From Arthrobacter sp. zg-Y769 (GTDB taxonomy: Bacteria > Actinomycetota > Actinomycetes > Actinomycetales > Micrococcaceae): a DNA stretch of 64,000 nt. The notes under the pieces are model-generated. The model saw nothing but the letters and a program-made list of their open reading frames with translations. It had not been told where the DNA came from and did not search any database. Each line of letters starts with the position of its first letter. Position 1 is the stretch's first letter. Both the position numbers and the translations under genes were made by a program. Below, piece after piece: positions 25,211 through 34,240 of this stretch. Location of the stretch: positions 62,001 through 126,000 of the forward strand of contig NZ_JAJJOE010000012.1 in the NCBI RefSeq assembly GCF_020907405.1. Direction: 5' to 3'.

Positions 25211-26395
25211 TCAGTCGCCCCGCTCGGCGGAGGTAGGATCCGAGTGCCGCCGCAGAACGGAGTTGCGGGCGGCCGCGGCACCGTTGGAGACGAAGTTCTC
25301 CAGCGGCCCCTGCTTCCCGGCCCGCTGCCACAGGACGGCGAAGACCACAAAGGCGGAGATTTGAAGCCAAAGGGAAACCTGCGGCAGGTCTGCCAGCATT
25401 CCGGTGCCGAGGAAAAGCAGATGCGCGCAGTACAGGGTCAGCGTCATCCGCCCCGGAGCGGACAGGACGAACAACGCCTTACCCGCGTAGCGGGCTACGA
25501 GCAGCATGGCTCCGAGCACAGCGGCGGCGACCCCGATGGTGTGGAGCAGATCGAACGGCGTGGTGCTGTGCGGAGCCATGATCGACAGCCACCACCAGGA
25601 CGAGGTGGGAAGGTAGCCCTCTGTGCCCCAGACGAGGATGTCCTGCAGATCACGGGAACCCAGCTCCGGTTCGGAGACAAGCAACCGATCGAATCCGGGG
25701 CCGCTGAGCAGCAGCTGTGAGCCGAACCAGGCTGCCGCTGCCAGTGCTGCGCCTGCCCCCAGCAGTCCGAACTGGACACCGGGCCGGTCCAGTTTCATCC
25801 TTCCAACGGCCAGTCCTGCGCAGATGTAAGCCAACCAGGGAATGGCGGGATAGGTTCCCGTAAGCAGGAGCTGGCTGATGAAAACGCCGGGTTCCGTCAG
25901 CAACGTAGTGAACGTGGGATCGAAACCCGGTGCGGGCAGGGAATCCCGCAGCGCCTGCATCAACACCGGCCCCAGCAGCGCGAATCCTGCCGCGGCCAGG
26001 AGCAGGGTCCGGGTCGTTACCCCCAGCAGCGGGACGGCCAGCAGGAACATGGCGCCGTAATAGGCCAGGATGATGAAGACGTCCATTTCCACATAGGCAA
26101 TGGCCAGGCCAAGGCCCGTAACCAGCCCGGCCCGTGCAGCCACGCTCCAGCGGGCCGCGGTGAGGAAATTTCCCCGCTCCGCCCGCGCCGTCCGGGTGGT
26201 GAAGGCCAGCGACACCCCTGCCAGCAGGGCAAAGAGTGCTGCAGCCTTCCCGGCGAACAGCAGCCACGTCAGCGTCGGCTCACTATCTTCGTTTGCCGCC
26301 GGCAGGAGATGGATCGCCATCATTCCGAAAAGCGCCAGGCCGCGCGCCGCATCCACTCCGGACAGCCGGGGCCGCGTTGTTGTTGCAGAGGACAT
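25211..26395 (-). CDS. Polytopic HGSNAT/DUF418-like acyltransferase membrane protein, copy 1
   Basis: A 394-residue protein with about 10 membrane helices. The start LSGVDAARGLALFGMMAIH carries the D-x-x-R-G...M-x-x-H signature of heparan-glucosaminide acetyltransferase-like and DUF418 proteins, which move acyl groups across the membrane. The C-terminal GRMTLTLYCAHLLFLG is the DUF418-type end. It is clearly homologous to the protein at 31770-33119, over the whole length. It is transcribed away from the Pls-like synthetase across a shared 379-base region. ATG 26395 is the first start that matches the paralogue. Confidence 0.82.
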   Translation of the reverse strand: MSSATTTRPRLSGVDAARGLALFGMMAIHLLPAANEDSEPTLTWLLFAGKAAALFALLAGVSLAFTTRTARAERGNFLTAARWSVAARAGLVTGLGLAIAYVEMDVFIILAYYGAMFLLAVPLLGVTTRTLLLAAAGFALLGPVLMQALRDSLPAPGFDPTFTTLLTEPGVFISQLLLTGTYPAIPWLAYICAGLAVGRMKLDRPGVQFGLLGAGAALAAAAWFGSQLLLSGPGFDRLLVSEPELGSRDLQDILVWGTEGYLPTSSWWWLSIMAPHSTTPFDLLHTIGVAAAVLGAMLLVARYAGKALFVLSAPGRMTLTLYCAHLLFLGTGMLADLPQVSLWLQISAFVVFAVLWQRAGKQGPLENFVSNGAAAARNSVLRRHSDPTSAERGD

Positions 26396-26774
26396 GCTGT
26401 AGGTCCCGTCGGCAGAATATCTGTTATTCCCCTGTCGAGCGCGGGGTGCACCACACAACCAACGGCTTCTGTTCGTAACCTGTTGGAAACCTAGGTACAG
26501 GCTGTGAACCACGTGGGCGTAGTTCTACCTGTGCCCTGGATGCCTGCGGTGACGCGGTTCGCTACGCGTAGCGAACTCAGATCGGGTAGCCGCCCGAGTA
26601 TCTGCAGGGGAGGGGGAAGTGGTTAAGGCCGTATCGAACGGCCTCCTGCGCGCCTGAGGTACTCGTGTGAATCTGCTGTCATTTTCCTATTGTTCCCTGC
26701 ATTGATCAGGCCAACGCCTGTCTCAGGTTGTGGTCCCTCGACCACGTCATGCATCAGCAGGGGAGCTGCAGTAT
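26396..26774. promoter_or_regulatory. Divergent regulatory region of the Pls-like cluster
   Basis: A 379-base gene-free region between two divergent genes. It holds the perfect 20-bp palindrome GTTCGCTACGCGTAGCGAAC (26557-26576), the inverted repeat AGGCCGT-N5-ACGGCCT (26626-26644), and GTGGTC-N4-GACCAC (26730-26745). Towards copy 1 of the membrane protein, TATTCT lies about 20 bases before its start. I cannot point to a convincing -35/-10 pair for the synthetase gene. Confidence 0.6.
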
Positions 26775-29700
26775 ATGAACACGCCCGAAAACCCGCAGGA
26801 TACGGCCGCTGGACCAATGACGCTCCGGCATCCGGCCGCTAGCGGCAGCACAACCGGACCGCCCCTCCCCGGAGAATTGGCGGTACTGAACGGCGGCCCC
26901 GCACCGGAGCAGCGGACCCTGGTGGATATCCTCGCCGAAACGGTCTCAGCCTATCCAGGGGCCCCCGCCATCGATGACGGAACCGTGTCCCTGAGCTATG
27001 CCGAACTCGAGCTCCAGGTACAAGCGCTCGCAAGGCGGCTGTGGGCGGGCGGCATTGGTGCCGGGGACCGGGTGGGAATCTATGTTCCCTCCGGATCGGT
27101 GGACCTGTATGTAGCAATTCTCGGCGTGCTGTACTCCGGAGCCGCTTATGTCCCGGTGGACACGGACGAACCGGCCGGCCGGGCCGAGACGGTGTGGGCC
27201 GAAGGCGGAGTCTGCGCGGTTATTGAAGCCGGACTGGAGATGAACCTGCTTCAAGGGGTCCCGAGCGGCGGACACAGCCCGCAGCCGCACCCCGAAGACG
27301 ATGCATGGATCATCTTCACCTCCGGCTCCACCGGAAAGCCCAAGGGCGTGGCCGTAACCCACCGATCCGCCGCTGCCCTGGTGGATGCCGAATCCTCGCT
27401 CTACTGCGTCAGTGCCCCGCTTTCCCCGGGGGACCGGGTCCTGGCCGGGCTCTCCGTGAGCTTTGATGCCTCCTGCGAAGAGATGTGGCTGGCGTGGGCC
27501 CATGGTGCCTGTCTGGTCCCGGCACCCCGTTCCGTGGTACGGTCCGGCGCAGATCTGGGTCCCTGGCTGGTGGAACGGAGAATCACTGCCGTTTCCACTG
27601 TGCCCACCCTCGCCGCGCACTGGTCCACCGAAACCCTGGACCGTGTCCGGCTGCTGATTTTCGGCGGTGAAGCCTGTCCGGAGGACCTGGTCCGGCGGCT
27701 GGCGGCACCCGGGCGGGAGCTCTGGAATACGTATGGTCCAACCGAAACCACGGTTATTGCCTGCGGTGCCATCCTGGACGGAAGGTCTCCGGTTCGGATC
27801 GGCCTGCCGCTGAACGGGTGGAAGCTCGCCGTCCTCAACGAAGAAGGGAACCCCGTGCGCTGGGGGGAAGTAGGCGAGCTGGTCATTGGCGGCGTCGGGG
27901 TTTCGCGTTACCTGGATCCGACAAAGGACGCCGAGAAATTCACTCCACTGCCGGCTCTCGGATGGGAACGGGCCTACTACAGCGGAGACCACGTCCGCGC
28001 CGACCAGGAAGGCCTCGTTTTTGTGGGCCGGGTGGATGAACAGATCAAACTGGGCGGCCGCCGGGTTGAGCTCGGCGAGATTGATGACGCCTTGAGCCGG
28101 CTGCCGGGAGTGGCTGCCGCATCGGCCGCAGTCCATTCCACCCTGTCGGGGAACCAGGTGCTGGCGGGATATCTCGTCCCGACTGCCGGGACAACCCTGG
28201 ACCTTGGCGCCGCGCGGGCACAGCTGGCACAGAACCTGCCGGCATCCATTGTCCCTTCGCTGGGGATAGTTGATGAACTGCCCATGAAGGCCTCGGGAAA
28301 GGTGGACCGCAAGGCGCTGCCCTGGCCGTTACCGGCAACGGAAACGCCAACTGACGTCCGGGTGGAACTCAATGCCGACCTGCGTTGGCTTGGTCAGCGG
28401 TGGACGGACCTGCTGGGCCCGCTGCCGCTGACGGAGGAGAGCGATTTCTTTGCCCTGGGTGGAGCCAGCCTGGCCGCCGCCCAACTGGTATCGGCACTGC
28501 GGGAACGCTACCCGAAGGTTTCGGTGGCCGATATCTATGAGCATCCGACGCTGGGCACGATGTCCGACCATCTCGCTTCCCTGCGCGATTCAACCCTGGA
28601 TGTCCGTGAAACCCCCGAATCGCCCTGGTGGCTGGGACTGGTCCAGGCACCGCTGATTGCCGCCCTCTACGGAATCACTGGCCTGCGGTACGTTACGGGC
28701 ATCGCCATCGTCTGCATGGTGATGTTCCATGTGGTGGGCAGCCCCTGGACGCCGGATCCACCGGTGGCCCCCACCCTTGCCGCCTGGTTTGCTTTGTACA
28801 GCCTGCCGGCACGGATGGTGGCGGCGGTGGCCTCGTGCAGGCTGCTGCTGCTGGGAATCGGCCCGGGTATCTACCGGCGCGGCGGCAGCACCCACCTGAG
28901 GCTGTGGGCAGCTGAACGGATCGTGACGTACTGCAAGCTCGAGCCCATCATGGGATCCCCCCTGGGCACGTGGTACGCCCGCAAGCTGGGCTGCCGGATC
29001 GGGGAAGGCGTCCACCTTGATGCCATGCCGCCCGTCACCGGTTTCGCCTCGATAGGGGATCGTTCCTCGATCGAATACGAAGCAGACCTGGCCGGTCACT
29101 GGATAGAAGGCGGCCAACTCCACATCGGCACCGTGCAGGTAGGCGAAGACGCACGGATCGGCGCCCGGTCCACCCTGATGGGAGGGGCGAAAGTCGGCCG
29201 CGGGGCGGAAACGGAACCGGGAACCCTGGTCTCCGGCGAGATCCCCGCAAACGAGCTCTGGGCAGGATCCCAGATGCGGAAGGTCGGTATTGCGGGGACC
29301 GGATGGCCGACGGAAGCGGCACCGGCGACGGAATCCCGCGGAGTACGGCTGCTCTACCCGGCATCCCTCGCCGGCATTGCGGTGCTGAACCTCCTTTCCA
29401 TAGCGCCGGGATCCGCACTGATGCTGTGGTTGCTGAACGGGGTTACTTCCTTCACCGACGCACTGTGGATCCTGGCGATCTGGGCACCGGTGTTTGTCGT
29501 GATGTCCATGGCGACGTTCCTCGCGCTCACTGCAGCCGTAGTCCGCGCGGCTGCCCGCCGCATGCCGGCGGGTATGCACCCTGCGTCCGGCATGGCAGGC
29601 TGGGCGTCCTGGCTGAGCAACCTGATGCTCAGCCGGTCCCTGGTCACGATGTATCCGATCTACGCCAGCGTGTTGACGCCGGTATGGATGCGGCTCCTGG

Positions 29701-30785
29701 GTGCAAAGGTCGGCCGCCACGTGGAAATCTCCACCATGGAAACCGTTCCGCACCTGACGCGGCTGCAGGACCGGACCTTCCTTGCGGACCACTCCATGGT
29801 GTCGGCACGGCGCGTGCGCCAGGGGTGGTTGCACCTCGGCCCGTCGAGTGTCGCGGAACAGTCCTTCGTCGGGAACTCGGCGATAGTGGGTCCGGACATC
29901 CACGTACGGGAGAATTCCCTGATCGCAGTGCTTTCCTCGGCCCCCAGGGACATGCCGGCGGGTACGTCCTGGTTCGGACGCCCGGCGGTAGAGCTGCCGC
30001 GGCCGGTACAGGTGGGGGACACCGCCCGGACCTACGATCCTCCCCGGCGCCTACTCGTTGCCCGCAGCGCCGTCGAAGCCTGCCGGATACTGCCGGCGGT
30101 AATCACCGCATGGCTGGCCCTGCTGACGGTCTGGGCACTGGCCGCCCTGTACGACGCGTTCGGCTTCCTCACTGCCCTCCTGTGGTCCGGTCCCGTACTG
30201 CTGGTGAGCGGAATCGCGGCGGCGCTCATTGCCGTTGTGGCGAAATGGCTGCTGGTGGGCCGCTTTGAGGCGTCCGAGCATCCGCTGTGGAGTTCGTTTG
30301 TCTGGCGGAACGAGCTGGCGGACGTGTTTTCGGAATCCCTGGCCGTTCCCGGACTGGTGCGTATGAGTCTGGGGACCCCCATGCTCAATGCCTGGCTGCG
30401 CTGGATGGGTGCACGGATCGGCCGCGGCGTCTGGTGCGAGACCTGGTGGTTGCCGGAGTTCGACCTCATCCGGGTGGGCGACGGCGCGAGCATCAACCGC
30501 GGAACGGTCCTGCAGACCCACCTTTTCCATGACCGCATCATGCGGATGGACGAAGTGATGCTGGGCGACGGTTCAACGCTGGGACCCAACAGCATCGTGC
30601 TGCCCGGCAGTGCCATTGAAGCGGGCGGCACCGTCGGAGGCTGCTCATTGTTGATGCGCGGGGAGAGCGTCCCCGCCAATAGCGCCTGGTGCGGGAATCC
30701 ACTGGCCCATTGGGGCCAGAGCCGTCCAACACAGCGGCGTGCACGGCACCGCAAGTCGATTGAGTATGTAGGAGCAGGGTTATGA
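26775..30785 (+). CDS. Pls/PosA-family poly(amino acid) synthetase (A-T-membrane architecture)
   Basis: A 1336-residue membrane NRPS. Adenylation domain (about 40-525) with IIFTSGSTGKPKGVAVTHRS near 178, FDASCEEMWLAW, YGPTETT, and GRVDEQIKLGGRRVELGE near 417; carrier domain with FFALGGASLAAAQL, pantetheine site Ser565. From about 625 onward come membrane helices alternating with three soluble parts containing hexapeptide-repeat (left-handed beta-helix) sequence such as VGEDARIGARSTLMGGAKV. This matches epsilon-poly-L-lysine synthetase of Streptomyces albulus (about 1319 residues, A-T, six helices, three tandem C domains). Manual code DAESIGTVIK, with an acidic residue at 239, suggests a cationic substrate. 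No condensation or thioesterase domain is present. The substrate is inferred. Confidence 0.9.
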   Translation: MNTPENPQDTAAGPMTLRHPAASGSTTGPPLPGELAVLNGGPAPEQRTLVDILAETVSAYPGAPAIDDGTVSLSYAELELQVQALARRLWAGGIGAGDRVGIYVPSGSVDLYVAILGVLYSGAAYVPVDTDEPAGRAETVWAEGGVCAVIEAGLEMNLLQGVPSGGHSPQPHPEDDAWIIFTSGSTGKPKGVAVTHRSAAALVDAESSLYCVSAPLSPGDRVLAGLSVSFDASCEEMWLAWAHGACLVPAPRSVVRSGADLGPWLVERRITAVSTVPTLAAHWSTETLDRVRLLIFGGEACPEDLVRRLAAPGRELWNTYGPTETTVIACGAILDGRSPVRIGLPLNGWKLAVLNEEGNPVRWGEVGELVIGGVGVSRYLDPTKDAEKFTPLPALGWERAYYSGDHVRADQEGLVFVGRVDEQIKLGGRRVELGEIDDALSRLPGVAAASAAVHSTLSGNQVLAGYLVPTAGTTLDLGAARAQLAQNLPASIVPSLGIVDELPMKASGKVDRKALPWPLPATETPTDVRVELNADLRWLGQRWTDLLGPLPLTEESDFFALGGASLAAAQLVSALRERYPKVSVADIYEHPTLGTMSDHLASLRDSTLDVRETPESPWWLGLVQAPLIAALYGITGLRYVTGIAIVCMVMFHVVGSPWTPDPPVAPTLAAWFALYSLPARMVAAVASCRLLLLGIGPGIYRRGGSTHLRLWAAERIVTYCKLEPIMGSPLGTWYARKLGCRIGEGVHLDAMPPVTGFASIGDRSSIEYEADLAGHWIEGGQLHIGTVQVGEDARIGARSTLMGGAKVGRGAETEPGTLVSGEIPANELWAGSQMRKVGIAGTGWPTEAAPATESRGVRLLYPASLAGIAVLNLLSIAPGSALMLWLLNGVTSFTDALWILAIWAPVFVVMSMATFLALTAAVVRAAARRMPAGMHPASGMAGWASWLSNLMLSRSLVTMYPIYASVLTPVWMRLLGAKVGRHVEISTMETVPHLTRLQDRTFLADHSMVSARRVRQGWLHLGPSSVAEQSFVGNSAIVGPDIHVRENSLIAVLSSAPRDMPAGTSWFGRPAVELPRPVQVGDTARTYDPPRRLLVARSAVEACRILPAVITAWLALLTVWALAALYDAFGFLTALLWSGPVLLVSGIAAALIAVVAKWLLVGRFEASEHPLWSSFVWRNELADVFSESLAVPGLVRMSLGTPMLNAWLRWMGARIGRGVWCETWWLPEFDLIRVGDGASINRGTVLQTHLFHDRIMRMDEVMLGDGSTLGPNSIVLPGSAIEAGGTVGGCSLLMRGESVPANSAWCGNPLAHWGQSRPTQRRARHRKSIEYVGAGL

Positions 30786-31753
30786 GTACATCTGCGGGAA
30801 ATACAAGGACAACCGACGTCTCCCGGCGGTTCGGCACAGTGCTTACCGCCATGGTCACGCCCATGGATGAGCGCGGCCAACTGGACCAGTCCGGCGCCGA
30901 AGAACTGGCCCGGTGGCTGCTTCGGACCGGCTGGAACGACTCAGTGGTGGTCAACGGCACCACCGGTGAGTCCTTCGCTACCTCGGATTGGGAAAAAGCG
31001 TCCATGATCCATTCGGTCAAGCGGGTCACCGCGGGGACCCAGCGGCGGGTCATCGCGGGGGTGGGCTCCACGGATACCCGGCACAGCATCGAGCTGGCCC
31101 GTGCTGCAGCTGAGCAGAAGGCAGACGGCCTGCTGGTGGTTGCCCCCTACTATTCACGCCCCACGCAGAAGGGCCTGCTGCGCCACTTCGAAGCCATTGC
31201 CGACAGCACCGACCTGCCGGTGATGCTGTACGACATCCCGGCCCGCACCGGCGTCGCAATCGCACCCGAAACCCTGGTGGCGGCCAGCCGTCATCCAAAT
31301 ATCGTTGCGGTAAAAGACGCCAAGGGCGATCTCGTATCTTCTTCCTGGGTTATGAAGCACAGCGAGCTGGTCTACTACTCGGGGGACGACGCCTTGAACC
31401 TACCGCTGCTGTCCATAGGCGCCGTCGGCGTCGTTTCCGTGGTCGGCCATGTTGCCGCAAACCAGCTGCGTGCCTTGACCCTCGCGTACCGGCAGGGCCG
31501 GGTCGACGATGCACTGCGGATTCACCGGGACCTGCTGCCGGTCTACACCGGGATGTTCAGGTGCCCAGGTGCAGCCTCGGCGAAGGCCGCGCTTCGGACG
31601 CTGGGGCTGCCCTCCGGCCCCGTCCGGGGACCGCTTACCGACCTGAGCGAAGAAGAGACCGCACTGCTCGTGGCTGACCTCATTGCAGCGGGATTGCAGA
31701 CTACGCTTGCGCACCGGCCTCAAGTCCCTGAAGCTCTGGCACGGGCGTACTGA
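30782..31753 (+). CDS. Dihydrodipicolinate synthase (DapA) paralogue coupled to the synthetase
   Basis: A 323-residue TIM-barrel aldolase. Key DapA residues are present: GTTGE at 59-63, Tyr150 and Arg155 in LYDIPARTG, and Schiff-base Lys178 in VAVKDAKGD. DapA condenses pyruvate with aspartate semialdehyde, the first committed step to diaminopimelate and lysine. The ATG overlaps the synthetase stop (ATGA), so the two are translated together. A DapA tied to a Pls-type gene fits dedicated supply of lysine or diaminopimelate. Family relatives such as NAL/KDG aldolases are possible, but the residues favour DapA. Confidence 0.9.
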   Translation: MSTSAGNTRTTDVSRRFGTVLTAMVTPMDERGQLDQSGAEELARWLLRTGWNDSVVVNGTTGESFATSDWEKASMIHSVKRVTAGTQRRVIAGVGSTDTRHSIELARAAAEQKADGLLVVAPYYSRPTQKGLLRHFEAIADSTDLPVMLYDIPARTGVAIAPETLVAASRHPNIVAVKDAKGDLVSSSWVMKHSELVYYSGDDALNLPLLSIGAVGVVSVVGHVAANQLRALTLAYRQGRVDDALRIHRDLLPVYTGMFRCPGAASAKAALRTLGLPSGPVRGPLTDLSEEETALLVADLIAAGLQTTLAHRPQVPEALARAY

Positions 31754-31769
31754 GCAAAAAGGGGAAATC

Positions 31770-33119
31770 ATGAGCGGGTTGGGTCAGGCAGACCTGGGTA
31801 AACGGCGGGTCACGGGCATCGACGCTGCCCGGGGAGCGGCGCTGATTGCCATGATGGCAATTCACATCCTGCCCGCCTGGAACGAGGACTTCGAACCCAC
31901 GCTCACGTGGCTATTGTTCGCCGGCAAGGGGGCAGCGCTATTTGCAGTGCTTGCCGGGATATCCCTGGCCTTTATGTCAGGGGGGATGTACCCGCCGCGG
32001 GGGCGGACGATGACTGCGGTCCGTTATGGACTTGCCGTGCGTGCCGGCCTCATCACCATCATCGGGTTGTTTCTCGGCTACCTTGCGATCAATGCCCAGG
32101 TGATCCTCGTCTATTACGGCGTGATGTTCCTGCTCGCGCTCCCACTGCTTCGGCTTCGTGTGCGGACCCTGTTGATTCTTGCGGCCGGTATCGCTGCCGC
32201 CGCGCCCGTCCTGATGCAGGCCACCAGGGACTCGCTGCCGGATATGAACGGGGTGGAACCCAACTTCTCCACCCTCCTTGAAACACCCGGCGCCGTCATT
32301 GGCCAGGTACTTCTCTCCGGTACGTATCCGGCACTGCCCTGGATGGCGTACGTCTGCGTGGGATTGGCTGTCGGCCGGCTGGATCTGGCCGAGCGAAAGG
32401 TGCAGATCCGGCTGCTGGTTACCGGCGTTGGCCTGGTCATTGCAACTGCAGTCCTTTCCGCCCTCCTCCTTGGCCCCTTCGGCGGGAGGCAACAGCTGGT
32501 GGACGCTACGTCGGTGTGGTCTTCCACCCCTGAGGTGACGGTTGAGGAAATCATCGTCTGGGGTCCGGACCCTGTCCTGCCTTCGGATTCATGGTGGTGG
32601 CTGGCGTCCTTGAGCCCCTACTCCAGTACGCCGCTGGTACTGGTCAACACCATCGGGACCTCGGTGGCGTTCCTGGCGATACTTCTGCTGATAGGCGGTG
32701 CCGGTGCTGGGCTCCTGCGGCCCTTTGCCCTGCTGGGAAAGATGACGCTGACGCTGTACTCGCTGCACCTGATCCTCCTGGCCGCCGGACTGCTGGCGGA
32801 CCGTCCGCCGCTGGAAATGATTCTCCAATTGATCGTCATTGGGATCTTCGCTTCTGTCTGGCAGCGGTACAAGACGCAGGGGCCACTGGAAAAGGGAGTT
32901 GCGGAAGCCTCCAAATGGGTGCGCAGCAAATACCTCAAGAGCACCGGCGACATGCGTAACACCCCGCAGTCCCCAGCGACGGCTGACCCCCCTCCCCCTC
33001 CCGCGCCGCCGGATAGAGGGCATAGCGAGCGGCCCTCGGATACGCCGTCGCCCCGGCGCCAGGCAGCGCAGGCCGAAGGCCGGCACCGTGGCCGGCACCG
33101 TTCCCGTCAGCGCAGTTGA
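31770..33119 (+). CDS. Polytopic HGSNAT/DUF418-like acyltransferase membrane protein, copy 2
   Basis: A 449-residue protein homologous to the one at 25211-26395: VTGIDAARGAALIAMMAIHILP and FEPTLTWLLFAGKGAALFA align almost residue by residue. It has about 10 membrane helices, then a C-terminal extension of about 55 residues rich in Pro, Arg and His that the first copy lacks. AAGGGGAAATC precedes the ATG. It belongs to the synthetase-dapA operon and overlaps the next gene by one base. It may acylate the polymer, carry it across the membrane, or modify the wall; the sequence does not decide. Confidence 0.85.
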   Translation: MSGLGQADLGKRRVTGIDAARGAALIAMMAIHILPAWNEDFEPTLTWLLFAGKGAALFAVLAGISLAFMSGGMYPPRGRTMTAVRYGLAVRAGLITIIGLFLGYLAINAQVILVYYGVMFLLALPLLRLRVRTLLILAAGIAAAAPVLMQATRDSLPDMNGVEPNFSTLLETPGAVIGQVLLSGTYPALPWMAYVCVGLAVGRLDLAERKVQIRLLVTGVGLVIATAVLSALLLGPFGGRQQLVDATSVWSSTPEVTVEEIIVWGPDPVLPSDSWWWLASLSPYSSTPLVLVNTIGTSVAFLAILLLIGGAGAGLLRPFALLGKMTLTLYSLHLILLAAGLLADRPPLEMILQLIVIGIFASVWQRYKTQGPLEKGVAEASKWVRSKYLKSTGDMRNTPQSPATADPPPPPAPPDRGHSERPSDTPSPRRQAAQAEGRHRGRHRSRQRS

Positions 33120-34210
33120 TGTTGTTGACTCTTGCACGCCGCCTCGGTCTTGCGGCAACTACGGCGCTGCTCACCGCCCTTTTGCTGCCTCCGGTGTCCG
33201 CCGCCGGCGCGCAGCAGGAGCATGATCCATGTGCACGGCTCAACGCTGGGGAAGTCCGCTACTCCGTGCGCGAGGCTAAGCGCGTGACGTTCGCAACGGC
33301 CGAAAAATACGGGGCTGCGGAAACCCGACTCACCGGCTGCGTTTTTGAGGACGGCGCCTATGTGCAGGAATGGCAGTCCTGGGGATTCAGCGGGCGCAAC
33401 GGGTTCGCACCCCCGGGCAGCATGTGGGAAAACACCTTGTATTCACCCACGGGATCCTTCAGCTTCACCGAGGCACTCGGACGCAGCAACCCGGGCACCC
33501 AGCTGGAATACCACGAGCTGAATCCCTCCTCCAGATGGGGCGGTGAGCATGGGGCGACCTACAACCAGTACTTCGAAGGGGAAGGCGCAGGAGCGGACGA
33601 GAACCTTTGGCGGTACATGGAGCAGGGACTCTATGAGCAGGCGGCAGTTATTAACTGGAACCGGCCGCCGGATATGCCAACCAGGCAGGGCGCTTCCTTC
33701 GCCATCTTTTTCCATGCCGGCTACGCACCCACCTGGGGTTGCATTTCCACCGATCTGGCCACGGTTACCCGGCTGCTGCGCAAGGCCGTGCCGGGCGACC
33801 GCATTGTTATGGGGACTGTGGAGGACGTCTTCACGGCGTCTGCCGCTGCTTCCGAGGCAACCGCCGCTGTGGCTCGGGCAGAGGAGAAAGCGGCGGCAGT
33901 CCAAAAGAGGCTGGACACGCTGACTACCGGGCTGTTGACCTTCGGGGTGCTGTCCGTCCTGGGGCTGCTGATCCGGCTGGCCTTTCGACGAGCAGGGAGC
34001 CCGGGAAAGCCGCGGGCCGCCCGGCGCCGCGCTGACTCGTCTCCTAAGCCGCCGGCTCCGGAACCGCAGGCTGCCGCGAGACCAAGAGCCCACACGGGCT
34101 GGTCCCCGGCGGAAATTACCTCGGCAGATCCTTCCCCTCCGTTCGAGAAGCAGCCGGACAGCGAACGGATAGGGACACCGCGGGAGGACGTTTCTTCACG
34201 CAACCGCTGA
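33119..34210 (+). CDS. Secreted, membrane-anchored L,D-transpeptidase-like protein
   Basis: A 363-residue protein with a signal peptide (residues 1-29, LTALLLPPVSAAGA) and an extracellular domain with the YkuD-type active-site pattern His199...Cys208 in FFHAGYAPTWGCISTD. A coiled coil follows (about 240-268), then a membrane helix (271-289) and a basic, proline-rich tail. L,D-transpeptidases cross-link peptidoglycan stems or attach proteins to them. ATG 33119 overlaps the preceding stop (TGATG), so it is translated with the membrane acyltransferase. The domain is divergent, and the acceptor could be wall or polymer. Confidence 0.78.
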   Translation: MLLTLARRLGLAATTALLTALLLPPVSAAGAQQEHDPCARLNAGEVRYSVREAKRVTFATAEKYGAAETRLTGCVFEDGAYVQEWQSWGFSGRNGFAPPGSMWENTLYSPTGSFSFTEALGRSNPGTQLEYHELNPSSRWGGEHGATYNQYFEGEGAGADENLWRYMEQGLYEQAAVINWNRPPDMPTRQGASFAIFFHAGYAPTWGCISTDLATVTRLLRKAVPGDRIVMGTVEDVFTASAAASEATAAVARAEEKAAAVQKRLDTLTTGLLTFGVLSVLGLLIRLAFRRAGSPGKPRAARRRADSSPKPPAPEPQAAARPRAHTGWSPAEITSADPSPPFEKQPDSERIGTPREDVSSRNR

Positions 34211-34228
34211 TGCGTATGCGCTGTCGCA

Positions 34229-34234
34229 TAGAAT
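34229..34234 (+). promoter_or_regulatory. Leaderless -10 element for the 65-residue protein gene
   Basis: TAGAAT, a five-of-six match to the consensus, exactly six bases before GTG 34241. Confidence 0.6.
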
Positions 34235-34240
34235 TTGAGC

